From: Bisporella sp. PMI_857
Taxonomy: Eukaryota; Ascomycota; Leotiomycetes; Helotiales; Helotiaceae
Direction of reading: 5' to 3'
Assembly: GCA_021307315.1 (NCBI GenBank)
Contig: JAJSPD010000167.1
Span: 1 to 37,884, forward strand
DNA: 37,884 bases
The position numbers were made by a program, and so were the translations under genes. Under the pieces are notes generated by a model. That model saw only the letters and a program-made list of their open reading frames with translations, ran no database searches and was not told the origin of the DNA. Below, in pieces: positions 11,270 through 21,955 of the stretch; position 1 is the stretch's first letter, and each line of letters starts with the position of its first letter.

Positions 11270-11557
11270 ACTCGTGACTAGGCCTGAGAATCGTTGCTAA
11301 GTAAAATATAGCGAGCCCGGGCGTGAACATAGTAAATTTTATCTTGGCTAATGTGCATTACTAAGCACTGAAACATGTGGACCCTCTCATGGCACCGGCG
11401 TAACTCCCGGACTGTATTCTTTTTCTCTCTGGGTGTCTTTAAAATCTGGAGCTATATTATTTCGTGATAGGACCTTTCCTCAAGTGCTCCGAATTTTGAA
11501 AAGACTTTATTAATGGCGATTAAACAGGGGGGACAGCGGAAGCGGCGATAGATAGCA
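11270..11557. repeat. Arm A of element P, inner part
   Basis: Reverse complement of about 450-735. It ends at the 8-bp target duplication AGATAGCA (11550-11557) of the hAT insertion and continues at 21956. Confidence 0.85.
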
Positions 11558-11574
11558 CAGTGAAGGAACTAGTA
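11558..11574 (+). repeat. Left TIR of the hAT element
   Basis: CAGTGAAGGAACTAGTA, a perfect inverted copy of 21931-21947. Confidence 0.93.
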
Positions 11575-12750
11575 TTATCACGATATATTGACCCCAAAAA
11601 TCGAATACTATACCCCACGCAATATGAGATTTCAAATAGCCATACGCATCACGGCAAAATCTGCAATCTTATATTATATCATACTATACTATGGTATACT
11701 ATGATATTGACCCTAAATGAAGCTATTTCCAATTAGTAATACGTAATAAACTATCTCGAGAACTCACCTAGATTTGCTTTACTACTACTCCTTGATCCTC
11801 CGTGAGCTCTTCGTAAATAACGCTATCACCACCTATCCACTGTTTGAGCTGTTCTAAAAAAGCTACAGTTTTTATATTGAGGCGATTACGTCGATCCGTA
11901 ATAGTTAATTTTGCGCTGGAGAACGCTCTTTCAGCGTCAGTCGACATTGCAAGTATTCCTAGAATATCAAAAGCCATTTGTAATAGATTTGGCCATTGAG
12001 TTCGGTGAGCTAACCACTAAGATCGAAGGTCAAAGCTATCTCCATAAGCTACTTGGTAGATAAGAAAAGAAAAGTAATTCTGTAGCTCGTCATCCTGAGC
12101 TCGATATCCTGATCGACGACGCTTTTGTAAATGAGCTACAAACGCGTTTTGAGAAAGTTCCTCGACGTCAGGTAAGCTAAAGGTTGTAGACCTAGCGCAA
12201 AGAGCTATTGATTATTGATTAATAGCAATTTTATGTCGGAATTGTTAAATACTTACTTTTATCCTTGTATTCCACTCTTCAATATTCCTTTATCCTGTCT
12301 TTTATAGAAACCAACCATTCCGGCTAGTGAGCCCAAGCTTCTTCAAAATAAGCCCACTTTTGAGTAAGATCTAATACAACACCAAAAGCGTAAGCTGGAG
12401 ATTCATCCGTAAAAGTGTAATACTTATTAAGCTTTTCCTAGCCAGAGTTGATCGATGCGAAGAGAAAAGCGTTATCTTTATAGCGTTTTTTGCCTTTCTC
12501 AAAACACTTTATCACGAACTCTAAATTCGGTAACCATTTTTCGATAGTACTTTTATGTGACTCCGTAAATAGAGTAGCGTCTTCGAAAGGCTGAAAGAAC
12601 TCTACAATACGCTTTAATTCAGCGTAATCATCGCTGGTAATTCGGTCAGGAAAAGAAATTGCGCCAGAGTGCTTTTTGTAAAACTTGGGCAAAGCATCAC
12701 GAATACAAAACGATAAAATCGATTTGATCGTTCTTAAAAAAGAGTGCCAC

Positions 12751-12822
12751 CTAAACAAAAATAAAGCTAGTTAATAAAGTTCGTAGCAATAGTACAAAAA
12801 CAACTGTAAAGCAAATACTTAC
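12751..12822 (-). other. Spliceosomal intron in the hAT transposase gene
   Basis: Reads GTAAGT to TTTAG on the minus strand, 72 nt. It joins the exon ending DNVT-R to W-HSFLRT within the conserved hAT stretch TRWHSFLR. Confidence 0.85.
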
Positions 12823-13133
12823 CTTGTAACGTTATCACGGCAAATCACCCACCCTTTAGATATTGCTCTGAATTGCTGAAAGCGTTCAAGCGAACGAAAT
12901 ATTAAATTAGCGTTATTATGAGCCTTTCCAATAAGCCTATATTTCTCCATTCCTGTAGTTCTTCTTTTTGAGAATATCCCAACAGGCATCTTTTGCAAAA
13001 GCGAGTATCTCGTCGATAGAATCGCTAAAAACGGTTTGAAGAAAAGCTTTACTGGCCAGATTAATAACGTGACCTTGGCAGCGAATTCGATGAGTATCAA
13101 AGTCCTAATCTTTGCTATATTTCTCTTGAATAA

Positions 13134-13198
13134 CTGCAAAAGTTAGTAAGAAAGCTTATGATTTTTGCAGAAAAGATGCAGCGTTATAAAACTCTTAC
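13134..13198 (-). other. Spliceosomal intron in the hAT transposase gene
   Basis: GTAAGAG donor, TACTAAC branch point and TTTTGCAG acceptor on the minus strand, 65 nt. Splicing joins MREMSD to IIQEKYSKD in frame. Confidence 0.85.
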
Positions 13199-14228
13199 TG
13201 TCGCTCATTTCGCGCATTATAGTATCTATCGAGGAAACGTTGTCAGTAACTACAAAACCTAGCCCATGAAAACTTTTAAATACACTCTATGACTCTAATT
13301 AATAAATAACGTGTTGAGCAAAATTTTGGCCTGTATAAGCACCAATTATCTTATCCAAACTCAGAAGAATGCGGTCGTATTTGTCGTCAAAAATACCGTA
13401 GCAAATAATGACCAAAGTAGGTATGCCGTTAAGTGAAGACCACGCGTCAGCTGTAATATGAATCTTCGATTAACAACGAGCAATTCTTTTTAATTGAACT
13501 TCGCTTTCATTATCCACAGTACGATCAACCCATTTTCTTACAGTATAGCCAGCAGCCGGAAGCCAGGCCGTAACGTCGTGGTTGAGGTATTGTAAAATGG
13601 CCCGAAACTTGTTGTATTCGATTGACTTGAAAAGGATCGATACAGTAGCCACCCACTTAACAATTAATAACTCCAAAACACAAAGATCAATTGTGCTTTT
13701 ATTGGAAAAGAATTCGGAGTCTGCGACAATTCGACAACGTTTGTGGCTTTCTGTATTAAAGTAACTGATTAGCAAAGCACATACAAATAATTGTAGAAAA
13801 GTATAGAAGGGTGAGTAGTGTTGTTGGTGACTAAAACGGACTAGCGCGGTTTTAATAGCTAAAGCTTTACTTCACTACATTAATTGACAACAGCAACACT
13901 TTTAGAAATCAATTAATTACAACCACAATTAACGTTACCTGAATTAGCTACTTTTTCTATCGCATTCTTAATAGCTCCTCGAACTTTTTTCAGCTTTGTT
14001 TGGCGTTCAGAATCGCTGCGAACGTTGTGCGCGGTCAAAAGGTGTGATCGAATGATTTTGGTTCCGCCCGTCACTTTGTACGCCTTTTTGCAATATATAC
14101 ACAACCACATTTTATTACTTTTACTATCGCGGTGTACAAACTGTGGATTTGGGTTAACTTGGTGATTATACATATTAGAACTGCGGTTTTTGTCAATTTC
14201 ACACTCTTCGATAGTAGAAGCTGACTGA

Positions 14229-14516
14229 TGTCACGGCCCTGGCCCTATCTCGAGCTTGGCGCCAAGCACTGCAGAGCTCGGTAAAGCTTGGCCCCTGTTA
14301 CCACAGGGCTCGGCACCTCAGAGCTTGGCAACCAACGCTACAGGGCTCGCTTACACTGGCCCCTGGCCAGCTTCCTGTATATAAAGCACTGCTCTCCTTA
14401 CTTTCTTCTGCCTGTAGTTTGTTCTCTTAGTTATAACAATTGATAGTTGTTCACACCTCTGAGTCCTTCTATCTAGATCCACGGATCGAGATCCCTGTTC
14501 GGCTTGAGTTGTTACA
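14229..14516 (+). repeat. 5' LTR of the gypsy element
   Basis: 288 bp, starts TGTCACGGCCCTGGCCC, ends GAGTTGTTACA. It differs from 20538-20825 only at position 14402. It holds a TATATAAA box at 14378-14385 and the presumed transcript start near 14416. Confidence 0.96.
14378..14385 (+). promoter_or_regulatory. TATA box of the gypsy LTR promoter
   Basis: TATATAAA, 38 bp upstream of the AGTTTGTTCT segment proposed as the transcript 5' end. Repeated in the 3' LTR. Confidence 0.7.
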
Positions 14517-14518
14517 TT

Positions 14519-14528
14519 AGAACAAACT
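14519..14528 (+). other. Primer-binding site, probably self-priming (Tf1 type)
   Basis: AGAACAAACT lies two bases after the 5' LTR. It is the exact reverse complement of AGTTTGTTCT at 14416-14425, where the transcript should begin. No TGG-type tRNA complement follows the LTR. In Tf1 and relatives the first bases of the mRNA prime reverse transcription in this way (established for that group, inferred here). Confidence 0.65.
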
Positions 14529-14766
14529 CGACAAACCTTCCGGGGACGGAGCTTAACAATATCCCTTTCTTTTGTATTGAATCAGAACCGTGACGACTAT
14601 TCCACAACGCCACAGACGAGGTCTGTGAAGATATAGGCCAGAGTCAAAGCCTGTATACACCAACTCTAGCTCTCAGCATATACTGGTTGAGCCTGCTTTT
14701 CTTAATTAGTCGAGTTGAGCTATTACTACTACTTCTTTTTACTTTTGAATTCAACCTTACGACAAT

Positions 14767-16125
14767 ATGCCTACGACAACTACAAAAAAGAAGCTCGTCG
14801 GAAAAGGACAAGGAACGCTTTCCAGACCCCCTTCGACAGAAGGTACTCCTTTGGTTCAACTAGGCGACCGTACTACCCCTGAAGCAACGAGTCAGACACA
14901 GTCGTCAGCTGCTGCCTCTGAGGAAACGAGTCGTTCGTCAGCTAGCAAGGAACCTGAAGGAGACATACGCAATTAATTGAATCAGCAGGTGGCTGATGCT
15001 TTAGGGACCCCTGTTCAACTTTCAGACAGCCAGTTCCGTGTGTTGCTAGAACGGTTAGTGGCTACGGGACCAAGCAACTTAGTTCCTTTAGTGGAAAAAC
15101 CTTTAACTTCTCGGTCACTTCGGAACGGAGGAAATGACCCGGACGCGTCACTATCAGACAGCTTATTTTCTGATAGCGACTATAAGTCTAAGCCTGATAA
15201 GCGGCACAGGTTTCGGCTATACTCAAAAAAGCTTTCTCCGAAGCATCGAGACCCAGACTTTTTAGACGACGGCACTTCGCTTACGTACATTGCTTGGAAA
15301 TCCTTATTACGAGGAAAGCTTAGAGCAAATGCGGACTGGTGGCCTACTGAACAGGAGCGGATCGATTACGTGTTCGGCTGTACTACAGGTGAAGCACAAC
15401 GTTACTTAGCGCCTCGGTATGACGAAGACAGCCTAGAACCTTGGCTTTCTGTCAACGAAATGCTAGTTTACTTGGACACAGTTTTTCGGAACTATTTTGA
15501 AGCCGAAGAAGCCGAGAACCAGTTTTACGCTCTGAAACAACAAGCTGCCTAGGACTTCAATGATTTCTATACCGAGTTTGCTCGTTTAGCGGCAGTAGGA
15601 CGGGTCTTTTCCTCGACCTGGAGAAGCCACTTGTGGAGAAAGCTAAATAGGGAATTCCAGAACAGACTTTTGGCCACACACCACTAACACTTTAAGTACC
15701 AGGAACTAGTACACGAATGTCAACGGTTAAGTATTGACTTGCAAGAATTTTATCGACAATTTCTATCTGCACCAGCTTGTCAAGCTAGGCTAAATGCTGT
15801 TTCGGCTCCTAGACGTCAGGGACTTTTTTCGGCTCCGAAAGCTTACCGAGCTTTTTCGCCAGCACTTCAGCGTGCTACTTCAGGCCCAGCTATGGGCCGT
15901 GACAGCACGGCCAGCTCGGCTTGTAGCTCAGCTCCGGATCACTCTTAAAGCACTTGCTTCAAATGCGGTGAAAAAGGGCATTTTGCAAGCTTTTGCTTAA
16001 ATTCTCAAGCAACACTTAGAATTCAGGAAATTGAGCAAAAAGAGGCTTCAGGTAATGAAGCACAAGATGAGGCCGACGCAGATGAGTCGGAAAACGAACA
16101 GCCCTAAGCCAAGGCTTCTTTTTTA
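14767..16125 (+). pseudogene. gypsy gag, interrupted by in-frame stops
   Basis: The frame starts ATGCCTACGACAACTAC at 14767 and has a TAA at 14974, TAG at 15550, TAA at 15685, TAA at 15946 and TAA at 16105, but no indel. The retroviral-type capsid region spans about 15280-15560 (WPTEQERIDYVFGCT, FYALKQQAA-stop-DFNDFY). A CCHC zinc knuckle, CFKCGEKGHFASFC, is at about 15955-15996. Each stop is TAA or TAG and could be a former Gln codon (CAA/CAG). Gag would form the particle that packages the RNA. The frame differs from pol by -1. Confidence 0.85.
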
Positions 16126-16156
16126 GGGCTTACGTGTTCGATCTTCAACAGATCGA
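16119..16156 (+). promoter_or_regulatory. Candidate -1 frameshift signal between gag and pol
   Basis: In the gag frame the heptamer T-TTT-TTA (16119-16125) fits X-XXY-YYZ. A 12-nt spacer is followed by a perfect 6-bp hairpin (TCGATC at 16138-16143, loop of 7, GATCGA at 16151-16156). The -1 frame entered here is the protease/pol frame, open until the stop codon at 16386. The heptamer lies 12 nt after the gag-frame TAA at 16105, so it works only if that codon was once sense. Confidence 0.6.
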
Positions 16157-19100
16157 TTTAAGTTCACTAATGGCCGGCAATTCTTTTACTGTAGTATGCA
16201 CTTTTCACAAAAACGGGATTGCAGTGCAGGCCAGAGCTTTAGGTGATACCGGAGCTAGTGGTTATGTTTTTATTGACACTCGTTTTGTATTAGACTTTTG
16301 CCGTATTCTCGGGTTGAAGTTTAGACGGCTTTTTTATTCTATTTATCCGAAAGGATACGATGGTAAAAAAGGATCCTTTATTTCCTAGTACTTTTTGTTT
16401 AATATTGAGATTGATGGCCGCCGGATCTACAACTTTCCTTTACTCATTTTAGAGCTAGGCTTTTATGATATGATTCTCGGACGCAATTTCTTTGATTATT
16501 TTCGGATTTTAATTGATGTTCATTATCGACAGCTTCGGTGGCTTTCAGAGTTTCTACCAGCACACACTTATTCCAGAACTATAGCTATTTACTTAAGAGA
16601 CAATATTCGACCTCAGCAAGTTCAAATACAATACTAGCAAGACATGCTACGCCGAGACAAAGCAATCGCTAGAAACGACAAAAGACGCTTGGACGGCATT
16701 CAGATCAAAGCCCTGACAGTAAGCCTAGCTCAGGCTCTGCCAGCGAGGGACTGTTTGCACGTTTAGGCTGTACAGGCTGTTCAGCAGCCGGTCGTTCAGG
16801 CCATACAGCCAGCTGTTCAAGCTGTTCAAGCGGTTTATACCGTTCGAGAAGCTACAGCTAGCCAGAAGCTCGTGCCCCAGAAATCGAGCTTTGCTACAGC
16901 TAGCCGGAAGCTCACCCGAGCTAGCGCTTACGGGCCAACCTGGGCTCGAGAAACCAGCAAAAGCCTGAAAGTCATGGCTAGTGAGCTTTCTCGCTTTTAC
17001 GACTACCAGCCTGAGGCTAAGCCAGAACTTCAGCCAGGAGGCTTCGCTAAAGCAGGGGAAAATAGCCGGCCTGACAGCCGGCTTGGCCAGCGTGCACACC
17101 TAGATATCAAAATGATTTCCAGTAACGGGTTTATGCTAAACGCTCGGCAACAAGGAATCGAGCTATTTTCAATCACGTTAGACGGCCTAGACCGGATGAT
17201 TGAAGATCGGAAGCAAGAACAGCAGCTTGTTGAGCTAGAAGAATCTTTGCAAAACCAAATTCCGAGCACTTACTATAGTCGCTTAGCTTTTTTCTCGAAG
17301 CAAGAATTAGACACTTTAGCTCTACACCGAAGCATCGACTACAAAATCGAGTTTACGGGAGACAATACTCTAGGATTTTGCCATTTGAACAAGCACTTAA
17401 TCGAAGAGCTTGAAACTATGCGAGACTACTTGACAGCTAATTTGAGAAAAGGCTTTGTCGTTACTAGCAAAGCTTTTTTTGCATTATTTGTCTTGTTTGC
17501 GCGGAAGTCGGACGGCTTACTTCGTTTTTGTGTCGACTACCGGAAACTGAATTCGTTAACTAAGAAGAACCGGTATCTTTTGCCGTTGATTGACGAAACG
17601 CTAGCTAGGCTAAGCAAAGCTAAAGTCTTTACAAAGCTAGATATCCGTCAGGCATTCTACCGGATCCGGATTTCTCCAGAATCTGAAGAACTTACAGCAT
17701 TCCGCATTCGCTATGGCTTGTTTTAGTACAAAGTTCTACTTTTTGGCTTTACTAATGGGCCGGCAACGTTTCAAAGCTACATTAACGACACTTTTCGAGA
17801 CCTGTTAGATGTGGTTTGCACAGTATATCTTGATGACATTCTTATTTATTCTGAAGACGAGCTACAGCACGAAGCACACGTAAAGCAAGTAATCGACAGA
17901 TTGCAAGCTGCCGGCTTATAAGCCGATATTAAAAAGTGTGAATTCAGTGTAAAGCGGACAAAGTACTTAGGATTTATTGTTTCGACTGACGGCATTCAAG
18001 TAGATCCAGACAAAATACGAGTAATTGCAGACTGGGAACCTCCGAAAACAGTTAAAGGAGTTCAATTTTTTCTAGGTTTTTGCAATTTTTACAGAAGGTT
18101 TATTCGAAGCTACAGCCAGATTGCGGCACCGCTAACTCAGCTGACTCGTGCTGATTATGAGTTTGTTTTCGACAACAAGTGTACTCAAGCATTCGACAAG
18201 CTCAAAGCTATGCTAATGAGTGCTTTTTTGCTGGCTTACTACGATCTAGACAGTCAGTGCATGTTGGAGACGGACGCTTCGGACACTGTAGTAGCAGCTG
18301 TGTTTTCTCAAAAAGGCCTCGACGGTGAATGGTATCCTGTAGGGTATTTCTCTAAAACTATGGCTCCCGCGGAAACCAATTACCCAATTCACGACAAAGA
18401 AATACTAGCTATTGTTAAAGCGTTGCAATATTGGCGTGCCGAGCTCGAAGGCACCAAAAATCACATTGAGGTAATTACAGACCACAAAGCTTTAGAATAC
18501 TTCATGTCGAGCAAGCTGCTATCAGCTAGACAAGCCCGTTGGGCTGAGATTCTTTCTCGGTACCATTTCAAAATATTTTACAAGCCCGGCAAGCACAACA
18601 AAGCCGACCCGTTGACACGACAAGACCAGACAAAAGGCTTGGACCAAGCAAAGCGAGAGAACCGAGATCAGGCTCTTTTATCCCCAGCACAGCTTGATCC
18701 TCAGATCCTTCAAGAACTCGACATGAGCTCGGCGTCAGGCACTGCAAAGCTCGATATGAGCCCAGCGTCAGGCACTGCAAAGCTCGATATGAGCCTAGCG
18801 TCAGGCACTGCAAAGCTTGATACGAGCTCAGCGTTAAGCACTGCAGAGCTCGAAGTGAACCGGGTAGCTTTGTCGTTGTCGCCAATTGAGGAACAGCTCG
18901 ACTTGATCGACGAAATCCTGCAGGCCAACCGAACTGCTCAAGACTTAGATCTTGCAAGAAAGCTAGGTCAAGAAAGCAAAGGAGGCTACAGCTTAGAAAA
19001 CGGGTTGCTAAAGAAAGAAAGCCGGCTTGTAGTAGCCGAATCAGTACGGACTGCTTTGATTACAGCATCACACTGTAGCTTAGCTACAGCTCACTCAGGC

Positions 19101-20426
19101 CAAGACAAGACAAAAAAGCTGATTAAAGAACGGTACTACTGGCTCGGAATGGATGACGATATTGAGCGTTTTGTAAGCAATTGTTACGCTTGCCGTAGGT
19201 TTAAAGTCTTTAGAGACAAGACTCTAGGGCTGTTGCACTTACTGCCAATACCGGACCGCTTTTGGCAGCATATATCAGTTGATTTCAAAGACATGCCTCT
19301 CGACAAAAAAGGCATGAATATGGTATGCGTGTTTATAGACAGGCTCGGCAAACGCTCTATTTCGATCTTTTGCAACAAAACAGTCGACGCTAGAACTATG
19401 GCTTAGCTGTATTTAGTGCATGTCCATAAGTACTATGGTCCTGCTACAACTATCGTGTCGGATCGAGGACTTTAGTTTATTTCCGCGTTTTGGGATGAGT
19501 TTTGCCGGCTTTTAGGCACAAAGCTTAAGCTTTCGACAGCATACCACCTTCAGACAGACGGTCAGACTGAAAACGCAAATCAATGGATCGATCAACGCTT
19601 TCGTCCTTTTGCCAATGCTTTTCAAGATAACTGGTCTACTTTGATTCATGCGATAGACTACGCAGCAGCTAGTTTGCCACATCACTCTACAGGGTTGTCT
19701 TTTTTTATGGTCGAGCTAGGCTATCAGCCCCGAATGGACATAGACTGGGTCCGTCTTAAAGACTTTGTCCCAGTTTCACAGCATGTTAAAGAAGCTCGGA
19801 AAGATGCTCAAGCTCATATTAAAAGAATTCACGAAGCTTGGGAATGGGCTAAAACTAGAATAGCCAAAGCTTAAAAGCAACAAGCAATACAAGCTAACAA
19901 GCACCGACGACCAGTCGACTTTAAAGTTAAAGACAAAGTGTGGGTTTCGACAAAAAACTGGACTAGCGAACGGCCAAGCCGAAAACTAGGCTACCAGAAT
20001 GAAGGCCTATACGAAATCACTGAACAAGTAGGTCACTCGTATCGCCTAAAGCTTCCAGAAGGCAATTAGCTTCATAACGTTTTTGCACCGGAACTCCTGC
20101 GGAAAGACCCTGGTGACCCGCTACCAGGCTAGCATCAAGAGCCTCCAGTGCCTGTAGTTTACAACCAACAACCGGAATGGGAAATCGAGCAAGTTTTGCA
20201 AAGCCGAAAGTACCGCCGAAAGCTTTAGTACCAGGTAAAATGGGTAGGCATAGATTACGACCCTGTATTCTATGATGCCGAAGGATTCAAAGGGGCGCCA
20301 TACAAGCTGAAAGCTTTTCACAACGAGTACCCTAAAGCTAAAGGTCCTCCGGCAAACCTACAATACTGGCTTGATTGCTACTTGCAGGGCAAAGAACCAG
20401 CTGATCGCCTGAATGACAATGGGTAA
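16122..20426 (+). pseudogene. gypsy pol: protease, RT, RNase H, integrase, chromodomain; interrupted by stops
   Basis: The domains follow in one frame: protease (ALGDTGASGYV, about 16233-16265), RT ([46 protein letters not shown]; 17530-17995), RNase H (ETDASDTVVAAVFSQ, about 18268), integrase with HHCC finger (NCYACRRFK) and catalytic region (ISVDFKDM, IVSDRG, TDGQTENANQW; 19270-19590), and a C-terminal chromodomain (about 20178-20335). Stops at 16386, 16635, 16764, 17724, 17919, 19404, 19473, 19872, 20067, 20130 and 20226 are all TAA/TAG, mostly at clear Gln positions such as L-stop-ADIKKCEF and KL-stop-YQVKWVG. Other departures from family consensus are also C-to-T on this strand (LPFGL became LLFGF, HPQTDGQ became HLQTDGQ). 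The frame ends at TAA 20424 or, if that was sense, at TGA 20466. Confidence 0.9.
18717..18848 (+). repeat. 33-bp minisatellite in the RNase H-integrase linker of pol
   Basis: Four in-frame copies of an 11-residue unit (LDMSSASGTAK, then SP, SL and a diverged LDTSSALSTAE). They lie between the RNase H domain and the integrase finger, a variable tether in this family. Confidence 0.85.
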
Positions 20427-20524
20427 AGCATGCTACGGAAGCCGGGAAGGTGGATTTTTGATTTTTGATTTTTGATTTTTACATTCCATTCTTGATCCGC
20501 CGTAGCTTGAGGGCAAGCTACACT

Positions 20525-20534
20525 GGAGGGGGGG
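20525..20534 (+). other. Polypurine tract of the gypsy element
   Basis: GGAGGGGGGG, three bases before the 3' LTR; the expected plus-strand primer. Confidence 0.8.
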
Positions 20535-20537
20535 TAA

Positions 20538-20825
20538 TGTCACGGCCCTGGCCCTATCTCGAGCTTGGCGCCAAGCACTGCAGAGCTCGGTAAAGCTTGG
20601 CCCCTGTTACCACAGGGCTCGGCACCTCAGAGCTTGGCAACCAACGCTACAGGGCTCGCTTACACTGGCCCCTGGCCAGCTTCCTGTATATAAAGCACTG
20701 CTCTCCTTACCTTCTTCTGCCTGTAGTTTGTTCTCTTAGTTATAACAATTGATAGTTGTTCACACCTCTGAGTCCTTCTATCTAGATCCACGGATCGAGA
20801 TCCCTGTTCGGCTTGAGTTGTTACA
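20538..20825 (+). repeat. 3' LTR of the gypsy element
   Basis: 288 bp, 287 identical to the 5' LTR. Followed by the ACTGA duplication. Confidence 0.96.
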
Positions 20826-20830
20826 ACTGA

Positions 20831-21069
20831 GAGCTAAAAGAGGTTGTTGTTGTAAATCCCTTTTTCTCCAGCTCACTATTAGTCGTTGAAAACGTCGCAA
20901 AAGGGCCAGGAGTGATGTCTTTAGTAAGTTTTTCATTGAGAGCAATTAATACGGAATTATTCCATGACTCTATATTCTTTTGAAAGTCTGTTGCTGACGC
21001 TTTTGCCTTCTCGATTCGATCAAGTCGAGTATAGTCGAAAAAGCAATTAAATGATTCTGAAAACGACAT
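20831..21069 (-). pseudogene. hAT transposase, N-terminal piece
   Basis: From the start MSFSESFNCFFDYTRLDRIE (21069) the frame runs stop-free through GFTTTTSFSSQ into the gypsy insertion. It continues in the same frame at 14223 after removal of that element. An upstream in-frame ATG at 21111 is possible but less likely. Confidence 0.75.
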
Positions 21070-21930
21070 AATAAAGGATTCGAATACAATAGAGTAATAT
21101 TGATAATACAAGAAATGTAATACTGAGTTGAAAAATAAAAAAAGTCGAGGTTTTTATACACAATAGCCATCAGTACGCGATTCTCGAAATTACCAAAAAC
21201 ACAGCCAATTTACAAAGCTATAAAAATCTCTTACTTCTCAAAACTCAAATCAATCCTGCCGCGCCTCTTTTCAAAGAATCATCATCGTCGCCAGAGTTTC
21301 CGACTTCTTAATATCGTTTATTCGCACCAAAAACGGCAATGGTTACAAGCTTGATGCCCACAGCAAAATGCGCTTCATTTCCACCTCGATCCCTCGACAG
21401 CATTGTATTTCCAAATATAAAGTATTTTACACTCAAAATCGACCTGTTTCCGAACTTCTAAAACGCCGGAAGGTTCAGAACCCAGTAATATTATCAGCTT
21501 TCATTTCCGCAAGGTCGCTAGCGCGTTCAAGAACTATAGTAGTTCATCAACTTATTACTTAAAAAGCCTTTCCGCAAGCCGGCTACCTTGTATAACCCTC
21601 TTAATAGCATGGTTTTTGTTTCTAATTGTATCAGGAACCCTCGTAGTGGCGTTTAGAAAAGCAAAAAGGAATATTGGTGATAGTGTTGTGATGAAAAAAA
21701 AAAAGGTTGGTGATGACAAAAAGCAGAAAATCCTCGATAATTTAGGTACGTTTTGGCTGCAGAGCCGCATTTCAGTCTTGGCATGATATCATAGTATATT
21801 ACCAATATAATATGAGATCAAATTTTCATATTGATACTAGCGCTCTACGAGATATCTCATACTAATACTAGCGTAGTATCAAAAAGTCGATCTCATATGA
21901 CTCGAGACTCAATATCACTAAATATCACCA
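21070..21930. other. 5' leader and subterminal region of the hAT element
   Basis: No recognisable gene. The last 170 bp are rich in short palindromic or repeated motifs of the type TGATATCATAGTA, with counterparts near the other end (11670-11720). Subterminal repeats usually bind the transposase (family knowledge). Confidence 0.45.
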
Positions 21931-21947
21931 TACTAGTTCCTTCACTG
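21931..21947 (-). repeat. Right TIR of the hAT element
   Basis: TACTAGTTCCTTCACTG, followed by the AGATAGCA duplication (21948-21955). Confidence 0.93.
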
Positions 21948-21955
21948 AGATAGCA

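Larger units (their letters stand above)
11768..14228 (-). pseudogene. hAT transposase, BED finger to C-terminus (decayed)
   Basis: Read leftwards, the gene resumes at the gypsy duplication. It encodes a BED-type zinc finger (WLCIYCKKAYK, SHLLTAHNV; about 14015-14125), the core (KIHITADAWSSLNGIPTLVI, GFVVTDNVSS, RCQGHVINLA), WHSFLRTIKS, and the hAT dimerisation region (ILAMSTDAERAFSSAKLTIT, NRLNIKTVAFLEQLKQW; 11770-11970). Two introns can be read, at 12751-12822 and 13134-13198. Damage includes in-frame TAG at apparent Trp positions (SG-stop-EKL near 12440, KD-stop-DFDTH near 13108), a frame change near 12940 and an unresolved stretch at 13775-13912 that may hold another intron. It would cut and paste the element in the nucleus, but this copy is inactive. 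Confidence 0.85.
14229..20825 (+). mobile_element. Ty3/gypsy LTR retrotransposon, chromovirus type
   Basis: The element is 6597 bp with TG...CA LTRs of 288 bp at each end and a perfect 5-bp target duplication ACTGA (14224-14228 and 20826-20830). It is inserted in the N-terminal part of the hAT transposase gene. Removing it and one duplication restores the transposase frame (FSSQ-SASTIEE). The order gag, protease, RT, RNase H, integrase, chromodomain assigns it to Ty3/gypsy chromoviruses. The single LTR difference (T at 14402, C at 20711) makes it the youngest layer of the nest. Confidence 0.96.
11558..21947 (-). mobile_element. hAT-superfamily DNA transposon, itself split by a gypsy element
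   Basis: Perfect 17-bp TIRs (CAGTGAAGGAACTAGTA at 11558-11574, inverted at 21931-21947) are flanked by a perfect 8-bp duplication AGATAGCA (11550-11557 and 21948-21955). CAGTG ends and an 8-bp duplication are diagnostic of hAT. Without the gypsy insertion it is about 3.8 kb, a usual hAT size. It holds one decayed transposase gene on the minus strand. Confidence 0.93.

Noticed and set aside
12819..13139. A single 106-codon frame in the hAT gene taken as an exon
   Set aside because: Only its last third is in the transposase frame; the first part is a shadow of RCQGHVINLA and following residues in another frame.
1268..20426. Reassignment of TAA and TAG to glutamine in this organism
   Set aside because: It would explain the gypsy element, the HET-ankyrin tail and the HET N-terminus. 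But at least eight TAG/TAA codons in the NB-ARC-TPR gene, and others in the NACHT, hAT, Tc1-like and unknown genes, stand at Trp positions, and the P-loop and start codons show plain G-to-A loss. Transition mutation explains all cases.
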